From Epiperipatus broadwayi (lineage: Eukaryota; Onychophora; Udeonychophora; Euonychophora; Peripatidae), in the NCBI GenBank assembly GCA_028023455.1, contig JAQFVV010000027.1:6135845-6199844 (forward strand): a stretch of 64,000 nt of DNA. Reading direction: 5' to 3'. Position 1 is the stretch's first letter; each line of letters opens with the position of its first letter. The translations under genes were made by a program, and so were the position numbers. The notes under the pieces are model-generated. The model was given only the letters and a program-made list of their open reading frames with translations, searched no databases and was not told where the DNA came from. This document shows positions 26,568-39,591 of the stretch, piece by piece.

Positions 26568-26870
26568 GTGGCCACCAGAGGCGCTGGTCAGGGTCAACCA
26601 CAGAAATACTTAGAGTAGAGGCCCCAAATGCAGCGTTGCAGATTCCAGCCGAAAGGTGGCGCTGTTCACAATGCGTAAGCGCAGGAACATTCCACCAGCG
26701 CTTGGTGGTGCTGGTCACAGTGCGTAAGCCCATTTAGCTTACATTGTCTGCTACCAGCAGATACCTAGAACCTAGATGACGCTGATTACCGTAAACACAT
26801 CTAGGTTATGTCATCTGCTAACAGCGACTACCAAGATTCCAGCCCACTATGTGGCGCTGTTTCTTTACGG
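26568..26870. repeat. Clustered GGCGCT-type subterminal repeats, left end of E3
   Basis: Short modules with a (G/T)GGCGCTG or TGACGCTGATTAC core recur near 26579, 26658, 26775 and 26852, with an inverted AGCGC version near 26696. Several are followed by CACARTGCGTAAGC or TTTACGGTTACA. The mirrored set lies at about 32140-32460. Subterminal arrays like this often bind transposase; that role is inferred. Confidence 0.55.
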
Positions 26871-29800
26871 TTACACACGGAAAAACTACACACTGATAGT
26901 TTATGTACATACTACTTAAAATATGAATGGCGTATAATGTACAGGTGTGATTAATTAAGAAGCTACAACTTTTTAAATATTCTTTCAAACTTAATAGTAT
27001 CACATGCTATTTCACAGTTTTATAAATGGATGTATTTTTACATTTTTTTTTTTTAAAAATCGATCTTTTTTTTTTTTTAATTATTTACTCTATGTCAAAA
27101 CGTTATATATAAGTCTAGTGGTGAAATTTGCTATCATGGCCGCTTGAATGGCATCATAGATTTACATACAAAAGTACGCTAAGATTAGACAGGTTTGATA
27201 AAATTATCACGTAGAAATCCTCATAATTATTCATAAAATATTTTATTAATCTATAAGTCAATTCTAAATTTAAAAATTGATCTTTTTTTTAATTATTTAC
27301 TCTAAAGTGGTTTTTTTTTTAAAATTAAAAAAAATGTAATTTTTACGACAATCGGTTTTTTTTTTTAAAAAGAAAAAGCTAATTTTTTCTCCCTCCTTTC
27401 AAAACTAGAGACATTCCAAAGATAAAATCTAATATATTTAATTAATAGGGGCTTTACTAATGAATAGCTATGGTCAATTAGTGAATTGGATTGATTTAAT
27501 AAGACAAACTGATATATGATGAATTATATTTGACAATTTCATATATACTTGATATAACCCATTACTTAGCGTTGGATAATGCACGCAGGCATTTTATTTA
27601 CTAAACAACATTACTCTAGGCCATTTAGCAAAATAAATTTGTGGCTATTATAAAATTGCGCTAATTTTATGCTATATAATAAGTCACTACATTCCACTTA
27701 TTAGTTATGCCCTTTCATCATCAGTTCGAGTGGCTATTATACATGTAATCAAACCAAGTCTGGAGTGAAGTTTAATAATACTTCCGATTATGATAAATTT
27801 ATATATAAAATATGGGCATATAAAGCCTCACAGATAGCTTTAGATCGAAAGGGTTTTCAAGAATGCTTCTGTTTAACGCCGAAGATTGCATATTATGGAG
27901 GTAGAGTTGGCTATGAAGATTTTACTAATACGCTACGCACAAGTAAAATATAATAATAAACTTTATCCCGTTCAATCTCTTAGTTATGTATAATTAATAA
28001 ACTTTTAAAGGGAGAAAGTATATTTAAGAGACTTACGAATACTTTAATAAGAAAAATATACTTATGATTACACTCCAGGCTAGTTTAATCTTTAGTAACA
28101 TAATAATTAAAGGTTGAAAGTTTGGATTTATAAGCCACATTTTATATTTACATTAATTATTTACTAAATGACAAAATAATAACGAGCACAAAGGGTCGAC
28201 ATTATTTATAAATTAGGGGTCGAAACGGAGTGCTAAATGACGCTATAATTAATACAATACGAAGATTTCAAATATCTTCAAAAAGTATATATTTCATAAC
28301 TAAATGCGCGCCGTTTCGAGACAGGCATAATTAATAATAACTAAAATAAGCAAGAGAGAAATAAATATAACTGCAGTGATTAAGTTATATAGCAAAACAA
28401 GAAGTTAATAAAGGAAATTAACAAAAGTATGTCATTTATAGAATTGAAATTTAATTTAGAAAAGAGTTTACAATATAGTTAGCTAATCTGATTTTGAACC
28501 AATAATGATTATTTTGAATTTTACACAGAGCTCTGCGATTTTAATAATTTTAAAACAGATACTCAAGCTGGAATGAAGGTGAGTTCTTTGGCGGCTTATG
28601 GCATCTTCTCTTTAGTTGGGAGATGATTTAAGATGGTATTCCTATAGCTGGAATTGGGGTAGTTGAATTTGAACGAAGGTGAGTTCTTTTAACGGCTTAT
28701 GGCATCTTCTATTTATTATAAGCTTGTTAAGGAAACGTTGGTTGTTGTTCCGGCGTTGGATGGATCAAATTCCGACGTTCCATCACGGCAAAGGCAACAA
28801 ATTCTTGCCTGACTAGGAGGCCATAGATAAATTAACAAATTTTCAGCTTCTCGTAGTAACAGTTCTTCAAAAGCAAGATGGAGTATCTTTTCCGCTAGCC
28901 TATTTATATATTTCCACCTCAGGACCAATCGACTTTTAATTAAACAAAATCATATAATCTAATTTCTACTACTGATAGTCTCCGAGGTGTTATTTTTAAT
29001 TTACTTAAAAAAATTATTAAAATATATAAATTATATAATTTTGATTCCGATTTCATTAAATAAATTTCTTTTTAGGTGTTATAAAATGTTACGGCTTAGC
29101 AGATAGTAACGGTATTATGATTTAATGATAACATCTTTTGTTGAAACAAATTCAATCAGTAAACTACATTTTATTTTTAGCCCAGGTGCGGTCACTAATT
29201 GATTTCTTGTTTACACAAAATTCCCATTTTTAATTATAAACCGATGACTTTTATTTTAACTAGATATAAATAACTTTTAACATATTTTCTTTATATTGTT
29301 TATTTTAAAAAAAGCAAATTTGACAGATCTTATAAAAAAATACTTTAGTTTCAGTTATATCTATTAACCTTTAAATCAGAAAACCGTAAATATATTATAA
29401 AGAAAACATTTTACATTATTTTTATTTAATCTTAAATATTATATGTACAAATCATTATGCCATAATTTCATGGTTTAAATTATCCATCCACATACGAATA
29501 TAATACAAATACAAAATTTAAATTATCCATCCATATATGAATATAATACAAATATAAAATTTAGAATTGACCATGAAATTATGACATAATGATTTGTACA
29601 TATAATATTTAAGATTAAATAAAAATAATGTAAAATGTTTTCTTTATAATATATTTACGGTTTTCTGATTTAAAGTTTAATAGATATAACTGAAACTAAA
29701 GTATTTTTCTATAAGATCTGTCAAATTTGCTTTTTTTAAAATAAACAATATAAAGAAAATATGTTAAAAGTTATTTATATCTAGTTAAAATAAAAGTCAT

Positions 29801-32139
29801 CGGTTTATAATTAAAAATGGGAATTTTGTGTAAACAAGAAATCAATTAGTGACCGCATCTGGGCTAAAAGTAAATTCTAGTTTACTGATTGAATTTGTTT
29901 CAACAAAAGATGTTATCATTAAATCATAATACCGTTACTATCTGCTAAGCCATAACATTTTACAACACCTAAAAAGAAATTTAATTAATGAAATCGGAAT
30001 CAAAATTATATAATTTATATATTTTAATAATTTTTTTTAAGTAAATTAAAAATAACACTTCGGAGACTTTATCAGTAGTAGAAATTAGATTATATGATTT
30101 TGTTTAATTAAAAGTCGATTGGTCCTGAGGTAAATGAAATTCCAAAAAGGTGTTAAGACTTGGTAAAAATATATAAATAGGCTAGCGGAAAAGATACTCC
30201 ATCTTGCTTTTGAAGAGCTGTTACTACGAGAAGCTGAAAATTTGTTAATTTATCTATGGCCTGCTAGTCAGGCAAGAATTTGTTGCCTTTGCCGTGATGG
30301 AACATCGGAATTTGATCCATCCAAGGCCGGAGCAACAACCAACGTTGCCTTAACAAGCTTATAATAAATAGAAGATGCCATAAGCCGTAAAAAAACTCAC
30401 CTTCATTCAAATTCAACTACCCCAACTCCAGCTATAGGAATGCCATCTTAAATCGTCTCCCAACTAAAGAGAAGATGCCATAAGCCGCCAAAGAACTCAC
30501 CTTCGTTCCAGCTCGAGTATCTGTTTTAAAATTATTAAAATCGCAGAGCTCTGTGTAAAATTCAAAATAATCATTATTGCTTCAAAATCAGGTTAGCTAA
30601 CTATATTGTAAACTCTTTCTAAATTGTCTTATCAATAATATTTCAATTCTATAAATGACATACTTTTGTTAATTTCCTTTATTAACTTCATGTTTTGCTA
30701 TATAACTTAATCACTGCAGTTATATTTATTTCTCTTTTGCTTATTTTAGTTATTATTAATTATGCCTGTCTCGAAACGGCGTGCATTTAGTTACGAAATA
30801 TATACTTTTTGAAGATCTTATTTAAAATCTTCGTATTGTATTAATTATAGCGTCATTTAGCGCTCCGTTTTGAACCCCTAATTTATAAATAATGGCGATC
30901 ATTTGTGCTCATTATTTTGTCATTTAATAAATAATGTAAATATAAAATGTGGCTTATAAATCCAAACGTTCAACCTTTAATTATTGTTACTAAAGATTAA
31001 ACTAGCCTGGAGCGTAATCATAAGTATATTTTTCTTATTAAAGTATTTGTAAGCCCTTTAAAAGTTTATTAATTATACACAACTAAGAGATTGAACGGGA
31101 TAAAGTAAAGTTTGTGTATATATATATTCCCATCAGTAGCATATATGTATTTCTCATGCTACAGAAGAGTTGGCTCTTAATCAAGCTGACAAAACTAGAG
31201 GCTTTATATGCCCATATTTAATATATAAATTTATCATAATCGGATGTATTATTAAACTTCACTCCAGACTTGGTCTGATTACATGTATAATAGCCACTCA
31301 AACTGATGATGAAAGGGCATAACTAATAAGTGGAATGTAGTGATTTATTATATAGCATAAAATTAGCGTAATTAAATAATAGCCACAAATTTATTTTGCT
31401 AAATGGCCTAGAGTAATGTCGTTTAGTAAATAAAATGCCTGCGTGCATTATCCAACGCTAAGTAATGGGTTATATCAAGTATATATGAAATTGTCAATAA
31501 ATATAATTCATCATATATCAGTTTCTGTCTCATTAAATCAATCCAATTCACTAATTGACACAGCTATTCATTAGTAAAGCCCCTATTAATTAAATATATT
31601 AGATTTTATCTTTGGAATGTCTCTAGTTTTGAAAGAAGGGGGAAAAATTAGCTTTTTTTAAAAAAAAAAAACGATTGTCATAAAAATTATTTTTTTAATT
31701 TAAAAAAAAACCCCCACTTTTAGAGAAAATAATTTAAAAAAAAGATCGATTTTTAAATTTAGAATTGACTTATAGATTAATAAAATATTTTATGAATAAT
31801 TATGAGGATTTCTACACGATAATTTTATCAAATCTGTCTAATTATAGCGTACTTTCGTATGTAAATCTATGATGCCATTCAAGCGGCCATGATAGCAAAT
31901 TTCACCGCTCGACTTATATATAACATTTTGACATAGAGTAAATAATTTTAAAAAAAATGTAAAAATACATCCATTTATAAAACTGTGAAATAGCATGTGT
32001 TACTATTAAGTTTGAAAAAATATTTAAATAGTTGTAGCTTCTTAATTAATCACACCTGTACATTATACGCCATTCATATTTTAAGTAGTATGTACATAAA
32101 CTCTATCAGTGCGTAGTTTTTCCATGTGTAACCGTGGAG

Positions 32140-32460
32140 AAACAGCGCCATGTAGTGGGCTAGAATCTTGGTAGTCGCTGCTAGCAGACGACACCACATT
32201 AGCTAGATGTGTTTACGGCAATCAGCACCACCTAGGTTCTTGGTATCTGCTGGTAGCAGACAATGCAAGCTAAATGGGTTTACGCACTGTGACCAGCGCC
32301 GCCAAGCGGGCAGTTTTGCTGCCAGCCAGCTGGTGGAATGTTCCTGTGCTTATGCATTGTGAACAGCGCCACCTTTCGGCTGGAATTTGCAATGCTGCAT
32401 TTGGGCCCCCTACTCTAAGTATTTCTATGGTTGATCCCGACCAGCGCCTCTGGTGGCCAC
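32140..32460. repeat. Clustered GGCGCT-type subterminal repeats, right end of E3
   Basis: Inverted counterpart of the left cluster, with cores AACAGCGCC, GACCAGCGCC and GTTTACGCACTGTGACCAG. The right arm also has extra bases in one module (around 32303-32330) relative to the left arm. Confidence 0.55.
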
Positions 32461-32689
32461 ATGGGTCAAAAGTCGCAAGTACCTTAAATCTTTAAATTAA
32501 AATTTTAATTTTTGAAATATGCGTTATATTTGGTGTGTGATTTTGATAGTGTGAAAGATATTCAGTCTGAAAGGCTATCATTAACTGTTATCTTATATAG
32601 AAAATCCCTAAATTATTATGGTTCATTAATGGCGGAACATGTAATATCTTTTTTCCTTGAAAAATATGCCCTCTAACAATGAAATGTTT

Positions 32690-32884
32690 AACTTGAATAT
32701 CACATGATAGCATTATGGCATTTAGGAATTTTACATATGAGAAATCATGGCAGACTTTTGAATTGAATTACACATTACCATTATTTATTTTTTCATAAGC
32801 AATAGTAATTTCTACAAACTATTAACCAAAATATCTATACCCTTACAAATTCTTGGAAATTTAAATATTGTATACATATAAATG
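32690..32884. repeat. R repeat copy a, second segment
   Basis: CAAACTATTAACCAAAATAT and CTTGGAAATTTAAATATTGT match the R repeat at about 43.1 and 44.3 kb. The segment stops where the RTE LINE tail begins (about 32885) and resumes after the hAT element at about 38770. Confidence 0.7.
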
Positions 32885-35590
32885 ATCATCATTGTCAATC
32901 ATTATCAATCCACTGCAGGATGAAGATATCTCAAAGTTCAATTCATCTTCCCTGATCTCTAGCTTCTCTTCACAGCAACCCTGCACTTTATTTTATCCAA
33001 CCATCTTCATTTGGTCTCTTTCTGGGTCTTTTACAATCTCTTGGAATCCAGTTTAAGATTTTAATTGCCAATCTATTATCATCTCTTCTAGCAATATGTC
33101 CAGCCCATCTCCACTTCAGTCTTAATTTTTTAAATGATGTTTGTTCCCTTTTCCATATATAGTGTTTTCAATCTCTTCTTCTTACTTCTAACACACATCT
33201 CTCCATACTTCAAATCTCTGTATTGCACTTCTATTAACCTTTCAAGTTACAGATCCATAAGAAAGACCTGGTAAAATACATTTATTAAAAACCTTCCTTT
33301 TCAAGTACATAGGCATATTTCCTTTTAATATTAATTAAGTTATTTCTACCAAAAGCACTCCAACCAAGTTTAATTTTATTATTAATTTCATCCATTATGT
33401 TTCCATCTGCAGTAATAATCTGACCAAGGTATTTGTTAACTTCTAACTGATCATAATCTTTATTTTCATCTTTTGAAAAAAATCCATCGGACATTACTTT
33501 AGTTTTTTTAACATTTACCTTTAGTCCTACTTTCATATAACACAACATTTCCTGAAGCTCTGAAGCATTATCTGCAAAAAACAACTACATCACCCGCAAC
33601 ATCTAAATAATCATCATTTATTTTTACTCCTTTAGCATCTCATTTTAATCCAAAAAATGCACTGTTGTAAAAAGTTTTGAAGATATGGAGTCACTCTATC
33701 TTATACCCTTTCCAACATTTTTATATAATCTAATTGTTGCTGCTGAATTTTTATAAATATTCTTCAGAATATGACAATATTCTGAGACTATACCTTGATG
33801 ATTCAATGCTTTAATCACTCAAGAAATACTTATAGAATCAAATAAACCAAAGCATAATGGCAACTCATATTCATTGGTTCTTTCTATAACTTCTCTCAAT
33901 ACTTGGATATGATCCACTGTACTAAAACCACTTTTAAATCCAGCTTGTTCTTTTTGTTAGTTAAAATTTAAAGTTTGCTGTAGCCAATTTGGTAAAAATT
34001 TTATATAAACTGATAGGTTGTAATCACCACCTTTTTAAAATATTAATACCGCATTCTTCCAATCATTTGGTACATCTTTGTCATTTAGACATTTGATATC
34101 TAACTTTCATCTGCTTCTTTAAATATGTTGATTATAATTCCATCATTACCTCGAGCTTTTCCCTTCTTCATAAATTTAATTGCATGTCTCCATTTAAAAT
34201 CTTGGGCAATTCAGAAGATATAATAGATGTAGGAGGTACTCATTCTTTATTACTATAATTTTGATAGAACTCTTCTACCCATTTTATGATGTCATTTCTT
34301 TTTTAAGTAATAATTCTATCTTTTCTTCTTATGACAGATATGTTTCCTGTCAATATCAAAATTTTGTTTTACAATCGTGAGACTTATTCTCTTCTACAGC
34401 ATTTTTTTGCTAGTTCACAATTATACTTTCTTATATCAACTCTTTTTTTAAACCATTTTACAATATTCAATCCTTCTTACGACATCATTTTTATATATTT
34501 TCATATTCCTTCTTTTCTTCATAAATTCTCTAGTCTTAGTAAAATTTATATTGGTCAATTGTTTCTTTTCTACCAGATATCTTTGTTGCAGTTTTTAAAA
34601 GTGTATCAGTTATTTTCCTATTAATTTCATTCAAATCTGAATCATGTTCGAAATCTATTAATACTTGAAAATGATTTACAAGTTCTATAAGAATGTGTTT
34701 TTCTGAAGATTAGGATTATAAATATTGTTTTTCTTAATAATTTTTATCTCGTTTTGTATTAATACATATCTTACATCTTACTAATTGATAATCACTTCCT
34801 GTATTGAAATAATTACGGACATTACAATCTTGAAATATGCATTTTCTATTAGTTAAAATATAATCCAATTCTGCTGTACCTTCATTTGCATGTTTCCTTG
34901 TCCATTTCCTTTTAACATTTTTCTCAAAAAAAGAATTCATAATTAAAGTTTTTCTTTTTCTGTAAACTCCATAAGTCTAGGTCCTCTTTCATTTCTATTA
35001 CCATAACCACTTCATCTTTCATTTGTTTACCAATTTTAGCATTAAAGTCTCCCATAACAATATTAAAATGTCATTTACTCTGATCAAAAGCCTTTTGTAC
35101 ATCCATATAAAAATCTTCTACTACTTCATCACTATGAGAATTCGTTGGACATAAACCTGAATTATCTGCATGTGGTATCTGCTATTAAGTTGATTAACTA
35201 TTCTTGTCACTCTTGCCAACACACCATCAATTTCCATAATGTTGTTGATCCACTTTTTATTTGTAATGACTCCTACTTCACGTATACTTCCAATATTTGT
35301 GCCTTTGTAGAAGAGTACATGCCCAATTTTTAAATCAATTATCTCTTCATCTTTTCTAACTTCACAAAGTTCAATAATGTCTCATTTAATATGAGATAGT
35401 ACTTCCAATTCTTGCAATCTTCCTTCATTGAAAGTGATCTGCAGTTATACCTAAATAGAAAGTAGTCATCAAATCGCAGCCTGGGTCCACAATCAGGAGA
35501 TTCTTAGCATCCTCCGGTTTCAGCCACCAACCACTCCCTAGACTGGTGACTTTACAGCCACCAGGGAGTAAGTGCCATGACTTATTTTTG
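32885..35590 (-). pseudogene. RTE-clade LINE, near full-length but heavily decayed
   Basis: Minus strand, in order: a probable 5' region around 35450-35590; an APE-type endonuclease with FNIVMGDFNAKIGK (the MGDFNA box, about 35030-35060) and RKWTRKHANEGTAELDYILT...FNTGSDYQLVR (34734-34940); then RT remnants including FFADNASELQEML and VNKYLGQIITADG (33285-33584), where the catalytic ADD is mutated to ADN; and a C-terminal region near 33000-33200. The 3' end at 32885 has an ATCATCATTG-type terminal repeat followed by CCACTGCAGGATGA, typical of RTE tails. Stops and frameshifts are frequent, so it is dead. The same family recurs as a 3' fragment at 61770-62125. Confidence 0.82.
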
Positions 35591-35858
35591 TCTGTGATGA
35601 TTGTAAATATCTATTAGGAAAAATTCTTTCATTCACACACACATTCATTCTGCCTTATCAAGCAACTGAGAAGAAAGATCATGGTGTTTTTTGATCTTAA
35701 ACTCAAGAGGTAAAAAAACAATAAATTCACCATGTGTGTTGCTGAGCAGCCCATTCATGTTCTAATACTGTATGAATAATCACATCGTAATAACAGCTGC
35801 AACAACAAGAACATATAGATTGGATATTAGTAAATTGCCATGCTAGGTTCCTTTAAGG

Positions 35859-38708
35859 CAGCCATACTCATTCTTCTTTCCTGAGTAACATATATTTGTG
35901 TGCTACATCAGGCAGCCCACAACATGCTAACGATTGGCAACCAATTGGTGTCACATAAAAAATTGTCTGACCTCAATTCATGCATGCCACAGGTTGTGGA
36001 TCACTTTACTATATCATAGAATCAACATATTAAGAAAACACAAACACTTTTATTTGATATAAACATGTATTTAAATGTCAATGTGATTTTTGATATTGAG
36101 ATAATCTTTTAACAATTTTAGATAAATCTGATTTATAAGTATGCTACTCTAAGGTATGAATCAGTAAGTTTGTTTCTATACACATTCTTCATTATTTCAT
36201 TTTCGAATAAGATGATTCACAAAGACATATCAATGCAAACAATGTGAGCAACATTTGTGAACACTTTTTGAGTTTTTTATTTTTCAGGCACTAATTTCCA
36301 AAATTCCATATACTCCCTTTCCCTCCCTTTTTTCTTTAAAAATGGATTCCAAATTTGTGTCATTTTTAAATTCAACAAATTCATCAAATAGTTTAACATA
36401 ATCATTTCCAAATGCAGCTAATTGTGTAATAGTTGCTATTTCCAAATGCCAGGGTTTTTCTCTAAGTAAGAGGCAATTCTTAATATTTCTTAAACCTTGA
36501 AATCTACTTTTAAATTCTTTCTATAAGGTAGGTAAATAATTTGAAATAATTATATAGGTTTCTGAAGAAATGTCAATACCATCTTGCTTAGCATTATGTT
36601 AGAAAATGATGTAGTATTTGTTTTTGTATATCTTGGTATTAAATATTTAGTTTTTTTTCAAACGCAAATACTTTATTTGCCAAAAAGTATTTGCCATTTG
36701 TGAAATAATTTTATTTTCCCCTTGCAAACTAATATTGAGATCACAAAATTTTTCTGTGATGTCACATTAAAAAAACTAAAAGACAGCATCATCCATCACT
36801 GTCAAGCTCATTATAAACTTTGTTTTCTTGTAAAAATAAAATTTCATGATGTAATAAAAAAAAGCGATCCAAAACTTTATCTCTACTTAAACCATCACAC
36901 CAAAGTATACAAAATTACATTTATTTCTTCCAAAAGATTTTAAAATTTTCTGTGTTTAAATTCTTGGGCTCAAATATAATTCACAATGTTTCCGAGAGTT
37001 TTCATCATAGAGTCTACTTCTTTAATGGATATATGTGCTCCCAAGTTTTCTTGGTGAAGTAAACAATGAAATTAGAGATTTGTTACATTATACTTCTTTT
37101 TTAATAGGGAAACAAATCCCTTTTCGGATTCAATCATTGAAGGACATCCATCAGTGCACATGGAAAACAATTTTTTTATTTCACCATTATTATTCTCCAG
37201 TAAAGTACAAATATTATTGAGAAAATCACTATCTTTAGTTTGATCTTTCGTAGGAAATTTCAAAAATCTTCATAAATTGAATTCTGTTCTATAAAGTAAC
37301 TGACAAAAATAGCACATTGTGATGTTGCTGAAATGATAGTATTAGAATCCATAGCCAAACTAAAATATTTGCAGTTTTCAAATCTATTATAATATCAAAA
37401 ATATGTTTGCAATATCTTCAATACATCTAATGCAGATAGAATCTGACAATGGTAATTTCTTGATTTGTAATATTTGACTTTATTATTAAATTTATCAAAT
37501 AACATATTTGAAGCATTTATGAAACATTCTTTCACAACTTCAACATCCGTAATTGGTTTCATATTTTTGCCCTATAACATATTTCATATGATGCTCGTGT
37601 CACCGCTGCTTCTTATGAGATTGCCATTGACAACATTTTGTTATTGTTGCAATGATTTCTTGAAGAAAGTTAATTTTTTACTTCTTATTAAAGACCCATG
37701 AGCAAAAATATTACTAACAATTTATGTTTCGTGGTATAATGACAATCAATGTTATATTTTTTTAATGTGACACTTATCTCGACAAATCTAACACATTGCC
37801 GAACCTTTGTTATTTAACACAACAAAATATTCCTCTTTCCAGTTGTCTTGAAATATTCTATTTTCATCCGATAATTCTTGTTTGTTGCTTGAAGACATAA
37901 TAATGGTGTTTAAATTAGTATGATATAAAATACTATGCATTTATGTTTATACTAATTCACATATAAAACTAACATGTCTCACCAACACAAACTATTGGCA
38001 GATTGAATTAAAGTTTCAAACTTCTGATTGGTAAATTATACAATCAGCAGTAAATATACTTGTCCTTTTAACATTATATTTATTTTAGTTTAGTATCTAA
38101 AATGCAAATTTACAAGATCAGATTACAAAAAGGTTTTTTTAAAAAAAATTTCTATTTATAATTGTTAATAAAAATCTAATAATTAAAATAAACGCTTACC
38201 ATCCAATTATAAATTCCAGCCATAATTCATTGAATTCCTTATCAATATGTTTTAGTATAAAACTAAATATTTTTCATTAAAATCTGAAAAACAAATAAGT
38301 GGGTAAATAAAAAGTTTAGCAAATTATATTTTTCTTTTTCCAATTCAAAACATAGACATATAACTGTCAAAGTCATGGATTGGCATTCCCTTGCGGAGAA
38401 AATAAAAAAAACCAATCAGAATCTTGAAAAGAGGCTTTTATGTTATACCATTATATTTAAATATTATTGATTTTTTACTTATAAAAAAATGCTAAAGATA
38501 AGCAGGTTAAGAGCAAGTATAAGCTGTGTATGAAGATACTCGGGTACTTCTAGTGTAGACTTGGCAGATTATTCAGATCTGTGAAATTACAAAAAATGAC
38601 AGAAAACGTTATTAGTGCATTGTTATTCGTTAAATGAGTATTGTCACATCTGTTAACCATCTATTGCTGGACCACACAGCTTGGCAGGCCGCAGGTTGAG
38701 TATGGCTG
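35859..38708 (-). mobile_element. hAT transposon copy with TIRs and target duplication
   Basis: The ends are inverted: CAGCCATACTCA at 35859-35870 and TGAGTATGGCTG at 38697-38708. The flanks are CTTTAAGG (35851-35858) and CTTTATAAGG (38709-38718), an 8-bp hAT-type duplication with a 2-base TA insertion in one copy. The transposase pseudogene lies inside on the minus strand. The element itself sits inside the R repeat, just beyond the RTE LINE. Confidence 0.82.
36180..37898 (-). pseudogene. hAT transposase pseudogene (GTF2IRD2/ZBED5/SCAND3-like lineage)
   Basis: The minus-strand start at 37898 reads MSSSNKQELSDENRIFQDNW, then WKEEYFVVLNNKGSAMC and an in-frame stop before ICRD, the BED-finger-like N-terminus of this hAT lineage. 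Further down come FENCKYFSLAMDSNTIISAT (DDE region, catalytic Asp context), SMCTDGCPSMIESEKGF (second Asp block, 37072-37263) and, near 36180-36235, LCESSYSKMK with KNVYRNKLTDSYL, the C-terminal hAT dimerisation motif. Multiple stops and frameshifts separate these, so no functional protein is made. The lineage call is from recognised motifs; exact subfamily is uncertain. Confidence 0.8.
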
Positions 38709-38769
38709 CTTTATAAGGCCTCCAAGAGTAATCAAAGGGACCCCTTTTAGTTAACAACAAACTCCTTTC

Positions 38770-39591
38770 TGCAGTCAGTAATTAATGAACTGACAGGAAC
38801 TTCCGTAAAAAATTTACTACTTATCTAAATGAATAATTCATAAATAAATATTCATTTAATAAGTTGAATGGGTTTTCTAAAGATAGAAATGGTTATTTTC
38901 ATTTCACAAGCCTTTTTTTAGATTTTTTAAAACACTCTTAGCCATTTTTTAAAGCATAAAGTAAATAAAGAGAATTGTGACCCTGTGACTTGATTGTTTG
39001 GACAAGAAAATTAATAAGTGAATAGGATTATTTGTGATCTGTTCAAATATTTGTCTTCGTCAATAATCAGAAGCGCAACTGGGGATCTTTTTCTCTTCGT
39101 TTTTTCATTAAATAATATGTAAATATGTAAGATTTTATACTTTATCTTGTAGTTGTTTGGAAAATAAAATTAACAGTAAATAAGTGAATATGGAGAATTA
39201 AAACATCACATAATCATCATTTCCTACGCATACACAAACTGTTAAAACACCTAGAAAATTACATAAAATAGTATCACCCAGTGCAAGCCTTAGTAATCAA
39301 TGGATCAAGGCTTACATTACTGTATGAAGAGTTTGCTATTGTTTTAAAAGGAAAATTTATGATCTTGTAATCTGATTTTCCTTTGATAGTCAACTAAAGT
39401 ACAACTGTAGACCTTTGCTTATTTTCAGTGTTGTCACAAAATAATATGAATTAAAGATAAAAACATAGTACTAGTTCATAGTATTTAATTAAATATTATT
39501 TTTTGTTTGGCTGTATAATTTAGATTTTGTAGGCTTTATTTTCCTACTGTTTTTTAATTATAGTTGTCATATATTTGTTAATGAACAAGAA
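38770..39591. repeat. R repeat copy a, third segment
   Basis: CAGTAATTAATGAACTGACA, GAATGGGTTTTCTAAAGATA and ACATAGTACTAGTTCATA match the R copies at 43.15-43.7 and 44.37-44.55 kb. A small TTAA-family MITE remnant interrupts it at about 39270-39345. Element E4 interrupts it at 39592. Confidence 0.7.

Larger units (their letters stand above)
26545..32483. mobile_element. 5.9-kb palindromic foldback element (copy E3)
   Basis: The two halves are inverted copies of each other along almost their whole length (about 2.9 kb each), converging on a spacer of roughly 100 bp near 29470-29570 that contains a twice-repeated 43-bp AT-rich unit. The ends read GGTACTTGYGACTTTTGACC inward on both sides. They are flanked by TCAAATCT (26537-26544) and TTAAATCT (32484-32491), an 8-bp duplication with one mismatch. 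The longest ORFs are under 75 codons and mirrored in both arms; none shows a transposase motif. TATAAATA-type sequences lie in each arm (about 28908 minus, 30172 plus), facing outward. The arms differ by scattered substitutions and by one non-homologous block. Confidence 0.87.

Noticed and set aside
27765-27953. 62-codon ORF in the left arm of the palindrome
   Set aside because: The corresponding right-arm region has a different, non-homologous block, and no known domain is visible; not supported as a gene.
28716-28928. 70-codon ORF with a CCLC motif next to a TATAAATA sequence in the palindrome
   Set aside because: Mirrored in the right arm with substitutions, no domain recognised, and the TATA-like sequence is weak evidence in such AT-rich DNA.
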